From DATLGB01 sp038258425 (GTDB lineage: Bacteria; Actinomycetota; Thermoleophilia; Solirubrobacterales; Solirubrobacteraceae), in NCBI GenBank assembly GCA_038258425.1, contig JBBSPV010000009.1, forward strand, positions 28,502-92,501: a DNA stretch of 64,000 nt, given 5' to 3'. The position numbers were made by a program, and so were the translations under genes. Positions within the stretch are counted from its first letter, which is position 1. The number at the start of each line of letters is the position of its first letter. The notes beneath the pieces are model-generated. The model worked only from the letters and a program-made list of their open reading frames with translations. It was not told where the DNA came from and did no database searches. Below are positions 1 to 8,385 of this stretch, piece after piece.

Positions 1-432
1 GTCACGACGCCGCTGGCCCTGCGCGCCAACGTCGAGCACAACCACGTCCTGCACCACTGCGTGGTGATCGTCTCGGTGGAGGTCGAGCGGGTGCCCCACG
101 TGCCGCCCGAGGACCGGCTCTTCGTCGACGAGCTCGGCTTCGGCGACGACGGCATCTCCCACGTCAAGGCCTGCTTCGGCTACCTCGACCGCCCAGACAT
201 CCCAGCCATTCTGCGGACGGCCGAGCTTCACGGCCTCGAGCGCCCGATCGACGTCGACGACGCCTCGTACTTCCTCTCGCGCATGACCATCGTGCCCACC
301 CGCGCGCCCGGGATGCGGCCCTGGCGCAAGCGCCTGTTCGCCCTGATGGCGCGCAACTCGGCCAACGCCGCGGAGTACTTCCACCTGCCGGGCGACCGCG
401 TGGTGACCGTCGGCTCGCGGGTCGACTTCTAG
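1..432 (+). CDS. kup: KUP-family potassium uptake protein, C-terminal part
   Basis: The frame is open from the left edge and ends with TAG at 430-432, so only the last 143 residues are seen. The first residues read TPLALRANVEHNHVLHHCVV, the conserved junction where the membrane part of KUP transporters passes into the cytosolic C-terminal domain. The family imports K+ with H+. The end, VTVGSRVDF, is also typical of KUP tails. The transmembrane helices lie outside the window. The CPA1 antiporter starts 31 bp later on the same strand, so the two cation carriers may be co-transcribed. Confidence 0.88.
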   Translation, partial: VTTPLALRANVEHNHVLHHCVVIVSVEVERVPHVPPEDRLFVDELGFGDDGISHVKACFGYLDRPDIPAILRTAELHGLERPIDVDDASYFLSRMTIVPTRAPGMRPWRKRLFALMARNSANAAEYFHLPGDRVVTVGSRVDF

Positions 433-463
433 CCCGATCCGGGTAGCGCCCCCGGGCTGCCCC

Positions 464-2047
464 ATGGACGAGCCCGCGCTTCCCCTCCTCATCGTGCTGC
501 TGACCGGCGTCGGCCTCGTCGTGCTGGCCCCGAAGCTGCGCGTCCCCTATCCGATCCTCGTGCTCTTCGGCGGCGCGGCGCTCGGGATCGTGCCCGGCAT
601 GCCCGATGTCGTCGTCTCGCCCGACGTCGTGCTGCTCGTCCTGCTGCCGCCGCTGTTGTACTCCGCGGCGTTCTTCTTCCCGCTCGGCTCGCTGAAGCGC
701 AACGCGCGGCCGATCGGGCTGCTCGCCATCGTCGTCACCGGCCTGACCATGGGTGCGGTGGCGGTCGCCGCTCACGTCGCCTTCGGCATCTCCTGGCCCG
801 TCGCCTTCGTGCTCGGAGCCATCCTCTCCCCCACCGATCCCACGGCGGTGGAGGCGATCGCCAGCCGCCTCCACGTGCCGCGCGAGCTCGTCGCCGTCCT
901 GCAGGGCGAGAGCCTCATCAACGACGCGATGGCGCTGACGCTCTACGCATCGGCCCTGATGCTCGTGGTCGAGGGGCAGCTGTCGGCGGGGCACGTGCTG
1001 GGCCAGTTCCTCGGCGGCGTGGCCGGCGGCGTGGCCATCGGCCTCGTGTTCGGCTGGCTCGTCGTCAACGTGCGCGCCCGCGTGGACTCGGCGCCGGAGG
1101 AGCTCGCGCTCTCGATCGGCTCCGCCTACGTCGCCTATCTCGCCGCGGACGCCGTACACGCCTCCGGCGTCCTGGCCGCGGTGGTGATCGGCTTCTACCA
1201 CGGCCGCCGCCAGCACCAGTGGATCTCGGCCGGGACCCGGCTGCACACCTTCTCCTTCTGGTCCATGCTCACGTTCCTCATCAACGCGGTGCTGTTCGTC
1301 CTCATCGGCCTGCAGCTCCCGCAGGTGGTCGGGGCGCTCGACGAGCGCTCGCTCGGCACGCTGATCGGCGGCACGCTGCTCGTCACGGCGGTCATCGTCG
1401 CCGTCCGGGTCGCCTGGGTGGGAAGCACGACGAGCGCGCTGCGGCTCGTGGAGCGGCGCGGCACGCCGAAGGGCGCGCTCTCCAACCGCTTCGCCATCGT
1501 CGTCGGGCTGATCGGGATGCGCGGCGGCGTCTCCCTCGCGGCGGTGCTGGCGCTGCCCGAGAAGGTCGCCGACGGCGGCGCCTTCCCGGAGCGCGACCTG
1601 CTGATCTTCGTCACCTTCGGCGTCATCGTGCTGACCCTCGCCGGCGAGGGGCTGGCCATGCCGACGCTGCTGCGCCGGCTCGGGCTCGAGGGGGACGAGA
1701 CCGTCGAACGCGAGGAGACGGAGGCCCGCCTCGAGGTGGCCCGGGCGGCGCACGACCGGCTGGGCGAGCTGCGCGACGAGCCCTGGGTGCGCGATGAGAC
1801 GGCCGAGCGCCTCGCCGAGCTCTACGCGTTCCGGGAGCAGCGCTACGCCGCCCGGATGGACGGCAACGGCCGCGAGCACCACGAGGAGCGCTCCCAGGAC
1901 TTCCAGCGCCTGCGCCGCGAGCTGCTCGCGGCCGAGCGGCGCACGCTGGCCGCGATGCGCGACGAGGGCCGCATCGACGGCGACGTGGCCGGGCGCGTCG
2001 AGTACGACCTCGACCTGGAGGAGAACCGGCTCGAGCCGGAGGTCTGA
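464..2047 (+). CDS. Na+/H+ antiporter, CPA1 (NhaP/YjcE) family
   Basis: A 527-aa integral membrane protein expected to exchange cytoplasmic Na+ (or K+) for H+. About 400 residues of closely spaced hydrophobic helices come first, followed by a charged soluble tail of about 120 residues. Diagnostic CPA1 segments are SPTDPTAVEAI near residues 122-132 and GESLINDA near 148-155. Its Asn-Asp pair is the form associated with electroneutral CPA1 exchangers. The ATG at 464 starts directly at the first helix. The gene follows kup by 31 bp, suggesting a small cation-homeostasis unit. Ion preference cannot be read from sequence. Confidence 0.9.
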   Translation: MDEPALPLLIVLLTGVGLVVLAPKLRVPYPILVLFGGAALGIVPGMPDVVVSPDVVLLVLLPPLLYSAAFFFPLGSLKRNARPIGLLAIVVTGLTMGAVAVAAHVAFGISWPVAFVLGAILSPTDPTAVEAIASRLHVPRELVAVLQGESLINDAMALTLYASALMLVVEGQLSAGHVLGQFLGGVAGGVAIGLVFGWLVVNVRARVDSAPEELALSIGSAYVAYLAADAVHASGVLAAVVIGFYHGRRQHQWISAGTRLHTFSFWSMLTFLINAVLFVLIGLQLPQVVGALDERSLGTLIGGTLLVTAVIVAVRVAWVGSTTSALRLVERRGTPKGALSNRFAIVVGLIGMRGGVSLAAVLALPEKVADGGAFPERDLLIFVTFGVIVLTLAGEGLAMPTLLRRLGLEGDETVEREETEARLEVARAAHDRLGELRDEPWVRDETAERLAELYAFREQRYAARMDGNGREHHEERSQDFQRLRRELLAAERRTLAAMRDEGRIDGDVAGRVEYDLDLEENRLEPEV

Positions 2048-2053
2048 GCCGGA

Positions 2054-2059
2054 TAGCTT
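2054..2059 (+). promoter_or_regulatory. -10 box TAGCTT, leaderless start at 2067
   Basis: TAGCTT ends 7 nt before the ATG at 2067. No Shine-Dalgarno sequence lies between them, so the transcript would begin at or next to the start codon. The same arrangement recurs through the window. No good -35 is visible. Confidence 0.5.
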
Positions 2060-2066
2060 CCTGCGG

Positions 2067-3116
2067 ATGCCGACCGTCGCGGTCTACGGCGCCAGCGGGT
2101 TCACCGGGCGCCTCGTGCTCGCCGAGCTGGCGCGCCGGGGGATCGATGCCGTCGCCTGCGGTCGCGACGCGCGCCGCCTGCGGGCGACGGGGGCGACGAG
2201 GATCGCGGTCGCGGGGCTCGGCGACGCCGGCGCCCTGCGTGCCGCCTTCGAGGGCGCCACCGTCGTGGCCAACTGCGCCGGACCCTTCCACCGCACCGGC
2301 GAGCCCGTGCTGCGCGCCGCCGCGGCGGCGGGCGCGCACTACCTCGACACGACGGGCGAGCGGCCGTGGATGCGCCGCGCCTTCGGGGCGCTGGACGCCG
2401 TCGTCGCGGACGCCGGCGTCGCCGCGGTGCCGGCCATGGGCTTCGACTACCTGCCCGGCGACCTGCTCTGCGCGCTCGTCGGGCGACGGGTCCAGCCGCT
2501 CGCCGAGCTCGTGGTGGTCTACGACCTCGAGGGTTTCGCCATGACGCGCGGAACGCTGCGCTCCGGGCTCGAGATGCTCGCCGAGCCTTCTGGCGCCGCG
2601 GCGCCGGCACCGCGGCGCGCCGCCGTGCGGCTGCCCGCGCCGGCGGGCCGTCAGGCCGTGGTGCCCTACCCGGGCGGGGAGGTCGTCACCGCACCGCGCC
2701 ACCTGCGCACGCCGCCGCCACGCGTCTTCATCACGGCCCGCTCGCTCGCGCCGGCGGCCGTGGCCGGCGTGCTCGGCGCGCTGCTCCCGCTCGGGCGTGC
2801 CCTCATGGCCACCCCGCTGCGCGCCGGGCTCGAACGGGCGATCGGGCGGCTCCCGGAGGGTCCGGACGAGGCGTCCCGGCGCGGCGTGCGCTGGGCGGTC
2901 GCGGCGCTGGCGCGGGGTGAGCACGGGCGCCTCGCCCAGGGGCGGGTCTCCGGCAGCGACGTCTACGGGCTGACGGCCGCCACGATCGCCGAGGGCGTGC
3001 AGCGACTCGCGGCTGCGGACTTCGCCGGGCGCGGGACGCTCGCGCCCGCCGAGGCGTTCGACGCGGAGGAGCTCGCCGGCGCCCTGGACGCCCACGGCGT
3101 ACGGTTCGCGGCATGA
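2067..3116 (+). CDS. Saccharopine dehydrogenase-like NAD(P)-binding protein
   Basis: A 349-aa protein with an N-terminal Rossmann fold: VAVYGASGFTGRL at residues 4-16 matches the GxxGxxG dinucleotide loop. It resembles the saccharopine dehydrogenase-like oxidoreductase / trans-acting enoyl reductase group. These proteins reduce or bind lipid or polyketide intermediates and are not true lysine-pathway enzymes. The substrate is unknown. The reading frame is open far upstream, but ATG 2067 is preferred because it begins directly with the Rossmann strand and sits 7 nt behind a TAGCTT box. Its end overlaps the GNAT gene by 4 bp (ATGA), implying translational coupling. Confidence 0.78.
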   Translation: MPTVAVYGASGFTGRLVLAELARRGIDAVACGRDARRLRATGATRIAVAGLGDAGALRAAFEGATVVANCAGPFHRTGEPVLRAAAAAGAHYLDTTGERPWMRRAFGALDAVVADAGVAAVPAMGFDYLPGDLLCALVGRRVQPLAELVVVYDLEGFAMTRGTLRSGLEMLAEPSGAAAPAPRRAAVRLPAPAGRQAVVPYPGGEVVTAPRHLRTPPPRVFITARSLAPAAVAGVLGALLPLGRALMATPLRAGLERAIGRLPEGPDEASRRGVRWAVAALARGEHGRLAQGRVSGSDVYGLTAATIAEGVQRLAAADFAGRGTLAPAEAFDAEELAGALDAHGVRFAA

Positions 3117-3559
3117 CCATCCGCGCGCTGAAGCCCGGCGACCTCGACGCCTGGCGCCCGCTGTGGGACGGCTACCTCCGGTTCTACCGGGAGGAGCTCC
3201 CCGAGGCGACCACGCTGGCGACCTTCGAGCGCCTGTGCGCCCGCCGGGACGGGATGGCCGGCCTGGTCGCCGTCGACGACGACGGCGGCCTGCTCGGCTT
3301 CGCGCACGTCGTCGTGCACCCGTCGACCTGGAGCCGCACGAGCTACGCCTATCTCGAGGACCTGTTCGTGGCCGAGACCGGCCGGCGCTCCGGCACCGGC
3401 CGCGCCCTCATCGAGGCGGTCACCGCCCACGCCGCCGAGGCCGGCGCGGAGAAGGTCTACTGGCACACGGAGGACCACAACGCCCGTGCCCGCTCGCTCT
3501 ACGACGCCGTGGCGACGCTGACGGCGTTCCAGATGTACGAGCGCCCCGTCGCGACCTAG
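3113..3559 (+). CDS. GNAT family N-acetyltransferase
   Basis: A 148-aa single-domain acetyltransferase. The acetyl-CoA pyrophosphate loop is visible as RRSGTGRA at residues 91-98, preceded by the strand LEDLFVAE. The late motif HNARARSLYD near 122-131 is the usual GNAT alpha-4 region. It would move an acetyl group from acetyl-CoA to an amine on a small molecule or protein; the acceptor is not predictable. ATG at 3113 overlaps the stop of the saccharopine-dehydrogenase-like gene (ATGA), so the two are probably translated together. Confidence 0.85.
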   Translation: MTIRALKPGDLDAWRPLWDGYLRFYREELPEATTLATFERLCARRDGMAGLVAVDDDGGLLGFAHVVVHPSTWSRTSYAYLEDLFVAETGRRSGTGRALIEAVTAHAAEAGAEKVYWHTEDHNARARSLYDAVATLTAFQMYERPVAT

Positions 3560-3623
3560 AGTCCCGGCGCGCCAGCCGGGTCCGGCGAGTGAGCCTCCGT
3601 GCGCGGTCGGCCGGAAACGAGGT

Positions 3624-3932
3624 ATGACCTCCCTCCCCCGACTGGTGGCTCCCGTGGCCGTCGCGGTGGTCGTCCTGGCCATCCTGACGGCCATCGCCGC
3701 CGGTCCGATCTTCCTCATCCCCTGGGTGCTCGCCGCCCTGCTGTGGGTCGGCTTCGTGGCGGTCGCCCGCGGCGGCGCCCGCGGCCGCAGCGGCCGCGAC
3801 GGCTCACGCTCCTCCGACGGGGCCATTCCCAACCAGGGCTTCGACCGCTCCACGCCGCTCGGCGACACCGACCAGCACGCGAGCGAGCGGACCACGGGCC
3901 GGCCCGAGGGTCTCGCCCGCGACGGCGGCTGA
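3624..3932 (+). CDS. Small membrane protein of unknown function
   Basis: A 102-aa protein not recognised by family. Residues 5-27 and 29-47 form two adjoining hydrophobic helices. The remaining half is polar and Gly/Arg/Ser-rich, and probably disordered in the cytoplasm. A GAGG purine stretch precedes the ATG at 3624 by only a few bases. The gene stands alone, 64 bp after the acetyltransferase and convergent with the collagen-like operon. It is accepted as coding because of the clear hydrophobic pattern and start signal; its role is unknown. Confidence 0.6.
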   Translation: MTSLPRLVAPVAVAVVVLAILTAIAAGPIFLIPWVLAALLWVGFVAVARGGARGRSGRDGSRSSDGAIPNQGFDRSTPLGDTDQHASERTTGRPEGLARDGG

Positions 3933-3959
3933 CCGCCGCCGCGGGCCCGGCCGGCGGTC
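3931..3959. terminator. Hairpin between convergent genes
   Basis: GACCGCCG at 3931-3938 pairs perfectly with CGGCGGTC at 3952-3959 across a 13-nt loop. It lies between the stop codons of convergent genes ending at 3932 and 3967. No T-tract follows, so if it terminates, it does so by stem strength or together with Rho. Confidence 0.45.
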
Positions 3960-3966
3960 GGCACGG

Positions 3967-4608
3967 TCAGAGGCAGACGGCGTAGGCCTCGAACGCGGTG
4001 TCGACGTTGCCCGTGTTGTTGACGTACACCCGCCACGTCGTCGCCGAGTTCGGATAGCTCGAGCTCAGCGCGACGTCGGTGCCGCCGACGGAGAACGCCC
4101 CCCCGCCCACGACGAACTTGCCCGCCGGACACGAGGCCAGCGCGCCCTTCTGCGTCTGACCCGGAAGCCCGACGCCGGCGCCCTTGACGATCTGCTGCGC
4201 GACCGCCGCGGCCGGGCCCGTGGCCCCCTTGGGGCCCGGGCTGCCTTTGGGGCCGGCAACGCCCTTGGACCCCTGTGGGCCGGTGGCGCCCGCCGGTCCG
4301 GCCAGACCCGCCGGACCCGCGGAACCCCGCTGCCCGGCCACACCCGCCGGCCCGGCGGGCCCGGCCGGACCGCCACTGACGGCCCGCAGCTGGCCGCGGC
4401 GGAAGTCACGGGCCAGCAGCGTGCCGTCGGCGACGTGGCTGGTGGTGACGGCGCCGCGGGCCAGATCCGATCGCATGACCGCCTTCGGCCGCAGCTGCTT
4501 CGGCCCGACGCTGTTGCGCGGGAGCGTCGCCGCCGCCCAACCCGTCCCTCCGAGGGAGACGAGCAGGGCGGCGAAGGCGACAGCGAGCGCCGGGGAGGGG
4601 CGGCGCAT
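3967..4608 (-). CDS. Secreted collagen-like Gly-X-Y repeat protein
   Basis: A 213-aa exported protein. The N-terminal signal is hydrophobic (about residues 8-26). Then comes a segment with NSVGPKQLRPKAV, a hallmark of a protein family common in Solirubrobacterales. Residues about 80-132 are uninterrupted Gly-X-Y triplets rich in GPAGPAG, GPKG and GATGP, expected to form a collagen-like triple helix. The C-terminal 75 residues form a globular domain with two conserved-looking cysteines (CPAGKF and the final AVCL). It lies 3 bp downstream of another collagen-like gene, so the pair is one transcript and arose by duplication. The role is likely at the cell surface; no binding partner can be inferred. 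Confidence 0.8.
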   Translation of the reverse strand: MRRPSPALAVAFAALLVSLGGTGWAAATLPRNSVGPKQLRPKAVMRSDLARGAVTTSHVADGTLLARDFRRGQLRAVSGGPAGPAGPAGVAGQRGSAGPAGLAGPAGATGPQGSKGVAGPKGSPGPKGATGPAAAVAQQIVKGAGVGLPGQTQKGALASCPAGKFVVGGGAFSVGGTDVALSSSYPNSATTWRVYVNNTGNVDTAFEAYAVCL

Positions 4609-4611
4609 CGG

Positions 4612-5265
4612 CTAGCTGATGGAGCCGACGGGGATCGCCGTGAGCTGGCTGTTCAGGGCGGCGCCACCGGCCCCCGGGGTCAGGCAGCGCAGCTCGATGG
4701 CCTGGACGCCTGGCCCGGCGGTGGTGGCGGCCTGCAGGCTCATCGGAGTGCGCTGGCTGGCGATGGCCGGCTTGGTCTGGCTGGTGTCGAGCGTCGTCCC
4801 GCCACGCGTCAGCGCACACTCGCCGATCCCCGTGCCCAGGGTGAAGAGCGTGAGCTTGGCGCTGACGAAGTACTTGCCGGTGGCCGGCGCGAGCTTGAGC
4901 ACGGTCTTCTCGACGTCCTGGGCGAGGTTCTCCGAGGCCAGCGACGCGGTGCGCAGGCTCGGCAGCACCGCCGGCCCCGCCGGCCCGGCCGCGCCCTTGG
5001 GTCCGCTCGCACCGGTGGCGCCGGTGGCGCCGGTGGCGCCCTTCGGCCCCGCCGCGCCGGCCGGGCCGGTGGCACCGCGCAGGGACCTGCGCGCCTTGCG
5101 GGTGAGCTTGGACGCCGGGACCGAGCGCTTGCGCAGGTCGTTGCCGGTCAGGCTCGCGTTCTTGACGTCCTTGCCGGTCACGAGCTTGGCCGCGGTGGCG
5201 GTCCCGCCGAGGGCGGCGAAGACCGCGACCGTCGCCAGGGCGGTTGAGGGAGAGGGCAGTCTCAT
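4612..5265 (-). CDS. Secreted collagen-like protein, paralogue of the next gene
   Basis: A 217-aa protein built like the 3967-4608 product: a signal peptide (MRLPSPSTALATVAVFAALG), a short K/R-rich linker with VPASKLTRKARRSLRG, then roughly 14 Gly-X-Y triplets (GATGPAGAAGPKG and similar), and a C-terminal beta-rich domain of about 120 residues with Cys in GECALT and LRCLTP. The open frame runs back to 5514, but ATG 5265 is chosen because the signal peptide starts there. This ATG also overlaps the stop of the 64-aa gene as ATGA. The triplet run is shorter than in its neighbour. Confidence 0.78.
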   Translation of the reverse strand: MRLPSPSTALATVAVFAALGGTATAAKLVTGKDVKNASLTGNDLRKRSVPASKLTRKARRSLRGATGPAGAAGPKGATGATGATGASGPKGAAGPAGPAVLPSLRTASLASENLAQDVEKTVLKLAPATGKYFVSAKLTLFTLGTGIGECALTRGGTTLDTSQTKPAIASQRTPMSLQAATTAGPGVQAIELRCLTPGAGGAALNSQLTAIPVGSIS

Positions 5266-5456
5266 GCTGGGTGGCCTCCTGGAGGCTCCGTGGTGGTCTG
5301 GACGTCCCCGTCCGCCGCGGCTCGCACGGCGGCGGCCAGCCCGATCCATCCCTGGAAGGGCAGGGCACGTCCGCGGTCGTCGCGGATCCACCCGCGGATC
5401 GGCTCCTCGAGGGAGTCGAAGTCGCAGCGGATCCGGGGCGGCTCGGCAGGGGACAT
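5262..5456 (-). CDS. Conserved actinobacterial mini-protein (64 aa)
   Basis: A small acidic/aromatic protein with the segment EEPIRGWIRDDRGRALPFQG followed by WIGLAAAVRAA. This layout (strand, Arg-Gly turn, F-x-G-W) is one I associate with short conserved hypothetical proteins in actinobacteria, so it is taken as real and not a shadow. No function is known to me. Its TGA overlaps the ATG of the collagen-like gene by 4 bp, making it the first gene of that operon. Upstream is a C-rich region holding a perfect palindrome (5493-5506). Confidence 0.6.
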   Translation of the reverse strand: MSPAEPPRIRCDFDSLEEPIRGWIRDDRGRALPFQGWIGLAAAVRAAADGDVQTTTEPPGGHPA

Positions 5457-5462
5457 GAACCG

Positions 5463-5468
5463 AGCTTG
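5463..5468 (-). promoter_or_regulatory. Weak -10-like box CAAGCT before the mini-protein
   Basis: On the minus strand CAAGCT ends 6 nt before the ATG at 5456, with no Shine-Dalgarno sequence. It fits the looser [T/C]ANNNT form of the leaderless pattern. Confidence 0.3.
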
Positions 5469-5492
5469 CCGCCGCGCCGCGCCGGCGGCACG

Positions 5493-5506
5493 GGGGGTGC
5501 ACCCCC
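5493..5506. promoter_or_regulatory. Palindrome GGGGGTGCACCCCC, possible operator
   Basis: A perfect 14-bp palindrome with no loop lies between the LuxR gene stop (5535) and the mini-protein start (5456). Next to it CACCCCCTG occurs twice, at 5500-5508 and 5512-5520, 12 bp apart, near one helical turn. The location just upstream of where the -35 region of the collagen-like operon would fall suits a regulator site. It could also act as a terminator for the LuxR gene. Confidence 0.4.
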
Positions 5507-5534
5507 TGTCTCACCCCCTGGGGTCCCAGCGGGC

Positions 5535-8312
5535 CTAGAGGACCGGCGCGAGCTCCCCGCGGGCGCGCACGCCGAGCTTGCCGTAGACCCGCGTCAGGTG
5601 GTTCTCCACCGTCTTGACCGTGACGAACAGCTCCTCAGCGATGTCGCGGTTCGTCAGACCGGAGGCCGCCATCTCGGCCACGCGCCGCTCCGAGGCCGTC
5701 AGCTCGTCGAAGCGCAGCCGCTGCGGCGGCGCCCCCGCGACCTCGAGCTCCGCGGCGACCGCCCGGCCGGTGCGCCGCATGCCCCGCTGCAGCGCGAGCT
5801 CAAGGGCCCCCTCGAGCGCCGCCCGCCCATCCCGCCGGCGCCCGGCTCGCAGCCACGCGACACCGAGATCCGCCCGGGCGCGCGCCTCCTCCGTGCCGAG
5901 GTCGGAGGCCGCGAGCGTCTCCACGGCCCGTTCGAGCAGCGGCCCCCGCCGGTCGGGAGCGGCGGCGAGCGCGACGGCGCGTTCGGCGACGCCGAGCGCC
6001 CCGGCACGGCCCCACGAGCGCGCCCAGCCGAGGTGCGCCTCGGCGAGCGCGGCGGCCTCCCCGGCGTCCGGGCCGCGGGCCAGCACCCGGGCGAGCAGGG
6101 CTCGCCAGGCCAGGGCGCGCATCGGAGCGCCCGCGGTCTCGTCCTCCCGCAGGCACTGCACGTCGTCGCGCGCGCCGCGCGCGTCCCCCTGGGCCTCGCG
6201 CAGCCGCGCCCGCGCCCACGGCACCCAGCGCATGACCGTGGGACCGCCCGGGCCATGCTCGAGGCCGCCCGCGCGCAGGGCGTCGCCGGCGCCGTCGAGG
6301 TCGCCCTGGTCGGTCAGGGCAAGGACGACGTAGGCGCCGTTGACGGCCGCCATCGCCGGCGGGATGGCGCGGGCGGCCGTGCGAGCGTCGGCCTCGGCGT
6401 CCAGCGGACGGCCCTCGTTGAGCGCGAGGACCGCGCGCGTTCCGAGCGCGCCGGCCCGGGCGAAGACCGAGCCGCGGCGGCGGCCGTCCGCGAGCGCGTG
6501 CTCGATCGTCGCCCGGGCGTCGGCGTGGGCCTCGCAGGTCAACAGCGCGTAGACCGCCATGTACCACGACAGCGCCTCCGACGTGTCGTGCTCGACGAGC
6601 CGGCCGCCGCCGAGCGCGCGCCGGGCGAGCTCCACGACGGCGTCCGGCGGCGCTCCGCGCGCGTGCTCCTCCTGCGCGAGCAGCGCCAGCACCGTCCGCT
6701 GCGCGCGCGTGTCTCCGTCCACGTCGCGGTGGCGCCGCAGGTCGAGACCGTGCTCGGCTCCCGACAGCCAGGCGAGCAGGGCGAGGTCGACCTCGAGCTG
6801 CAGCGCGTCGTCCCCGCCGGTCCCCGCCAGTGATCCGCGCACGATTTCGCGTGCGGCGACCATGCCGCGCGCCGCGAAGGCCGCGAAGGCCCGGTCGCGA
6901 TGCACGGCGAGCCGCAGGACGGGATCGTCCAGCGCCCCGAGCGCCTCGTCGAGGTGCGCGAGCCCCATCTCGAATCCGCCCCCGCGGACCTCGGCCCGGC
7001 CGAGCTCGGCCAGCACTCCGGGGCGATCGGCGGCGCCGGGGGGCTCCGCGAGCGCGCGGGTGAGGTGACCGGCGGCTGTCCGCGGGGCCCCGGTCCCGAG
7101 GTTGCGCTGCGCCGCGCGGCGCAGCAGCGCCACGCCGGCCGGGTCCCCGGCCGGCTCGGCGCTGCTGGCGTGCACGAGCAGGCGATCGTCCGCGAGGGCC
7201 TCGGCGCGAAGGACCTCGAGTGCCGCCCGGTGTCCGCGCGCGCGGTCCGAGGGCGGCGTGTCCTCGGCGATCGCGGCCCGCACGATCGGGTGCACGAGCC
7301 GCAGCGGCCGCTCCGGGGCCAGCAGGCCGGCGCCGACGAGGAGGTCCGCGGCCTGCGCCGCCGCGCCGGCCTCGAGTCCGGCGACCGCCGCCGCGTGGCG
7401 GAGCTCCCCGTCGCCGCCGAGCACGGCGAGCGCGCGGGCGAGCCGGGTCGCCGGACCGCCGAGGCGCCCGAGCCGCAGCAACAGGGCCCGCCGCACCGCC
7501 AGGGGGCCGGCGTTCTGCACCTCCGCAACGCCCACGGCCGCGGGCGCAGTATGGCCGGCGGCGAGCTCGCGAGCGAGCTCGAGGCAGAGGAACGGGTTGC
7601 CCCTGCTCGCGTGGGCGCAGGCGGCCACGAGGTCGGCGCCGGGCTCGGCGTCGCCGAAGGCGTCGGCGAGCGTGCGCGCGACGGCGACCACGCTGAACGG
7701 CTCGGGACGAACGTAGATGGGGTCCGCGGCGCCGAACAGCTGGCCCAGCAGCTCGTGGCCCGAGCCGGGCTCGTCGTCGCGCACGCCGACGACGATGGCG
7801 ACCGGGAGGCCGCCGATCCGGCGCGCGAGGTAGCCGCCCGCGCGCATGGACGCCGTGTCGCCCCAGTGCGCGTCGTCGAGGCAGATCAGCAGCGGCTCGT
7901 TGGCGGCGAGGTTGGTCACCAGCCAGGCCAGGCCGTGCCAGATGTCCGGTGCCGGGTCGCGTCCCGGGCCGAGGTCGGGGGCCACGGGGCCGAGGCCGAG
8001 CACTCCGGCCGCCGCGGCCGCGGGGCCCGCCAGCAGGGCGGTGCGCTGCGGCTCGGGGGCCAGCCGCAGCGGCCGTTCGAGCAGCTGGCGGACGACGCCG
8101 TACTCGAGCTCCTGCTCCAGCACGCCGCCGCGGGCGCGCAGGACCCGCATGCCGAGCTCGCGCCCATGTGCGCAGGCGGCGTCGAGCAGCGACGTCTTGC
8201 CGATGCCGGCAGGCCCTTCGACGACGGTCAGGGACCCGTCCCCCCGGCGGCCGGCGTCGACCTGATCGCCGAGGGTGCGCAGGTCGCCCTCCCGCTCGAT
8301 CAGGTCTACCAT
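5535..8312 (-). CDS. LAL-type LuxR regulator with AAA/NACHT-like ATPase
   Basis: A 925-aa regulator. The N-terminus carries an ATPase with Walker A GPAGIGKT at residues 33-40 and Walker B-like LLICLDDAHWGD near 165. The middle is a long Leu/Ala/Arg-rich helical-repeat (TPR-like) region. The last 60 residues form a LuxR helix-turn-helix (ASERRVAEMAASGLTNRDIA, then VKTVENHLTRVYGKLGV). Proteins of this MalT/LAL class bind an inducer with the repeat region and activate transcription in an ATP-dependent way. ATG 8312 is preferred over the upstream in-frame ATG at 8387 because the domain begins there and 8387 would overlap the divergent esterase. The nearest possible targets are the collagen-like operon downstream and the esterase. 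Confidence 0.88.
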   Translation of the reverse strand: MVDLIEREGDLRTLGDQVDAGRRGDGSLTVVEGPAGIGKTSLLDAACAHGRELGMRVLRARGGVLEQELEYGVVRQLLERPLRLAPEPQRTALLAGPAAAAAGVLGLGPVAPDLGPGRDPAPDIWHGLAWLVTNLAANEPLLICLDDAHWGDTASMRAGGYLARRIGGLPVAIVVGVRDDEPGSGHELLGQLFGAADPIYVRPEPFSVVAVARTLADAFGDAEPGADLVAACAHASRGNPFLCLELARELAAGHTAPAAVGVAEVQNAGPLAVRRALLLRLGRLGGPATRLARALAVLGGDGELRHAAAVAGLEAGAAAQAADLLVGAGLLAPERPLRLVHPIVRAAIAEDTPPSDRARGHRAALEVLRAEALADDRLLVHASSAEPAGDPAGVALLRRAAQRNLGTGAPRTAAGHLTRALAEPPGAADRPGVLAELGRAEVRGGGFEMGLAHLDEALGALDDPVLRLAVHRDRAFAAFAARGMVAAREIVRGSLAGTGGDDALQLEVDLALLAWLSGAEHGLDLRRHRDVDGDTRAQRTVLALLAQEEHARGAPPDAVVELARRALGGGRLVEHDTSEALSWYMAVYALLTCEAHADARATIEHALADGRRRGSVFARAGALGTRAVLALNEGRPLDAEADARTAARAIPPAMAAVNGAYVVLALTDQGDLDGAGDALRAGGLEHGPGGPTVMRWVPWARARLREAQGDARGARDDVQCLREDETAGAPMRALAWRALLARVLARGPDAGEAAALAEAHLGWARSWGRAGALGVAERAVALAAAPDRRGPLLERAVETLAASDLGTEEARARADLGVAWLRAGRRRDGRAALEGALELALQRGMRRTGRAVAAELEVAGAPPQRLRFDELTASERRVAEMAASGLTNRDIAEELFVTVKTVENHLTRVYGKLGVRARGELAPVL

Positions 8313-8372
8313 CCGGGCGCAGCCTGCCACACCCCGTGGTGGGGCAGGCTCGGACGTCCGTCCAGCGCCGCC

Positions 8373-8378
8373 TAGCCT
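8373..8378 (+). promoter_or_regulatory. -10 box TAGCCT, leaderless start at 8386
   Basis: TAGCCT ends 7 nt before ATG 8386, with no Shine-Dalgarno sequence between. It is the closest match to the box most repeated in the window (TAGCCT). Confidence 0.55.
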
Positions 8379-8385
8379 GACCGGC

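Noticed and set aside
2101..3120. Several long frames opposite the saccharopine dehydrogenase-like gene
   Set aside because: They encode Arg-rich shadow protein and overlap a gene with a clear Rossmann motif and -10 box.
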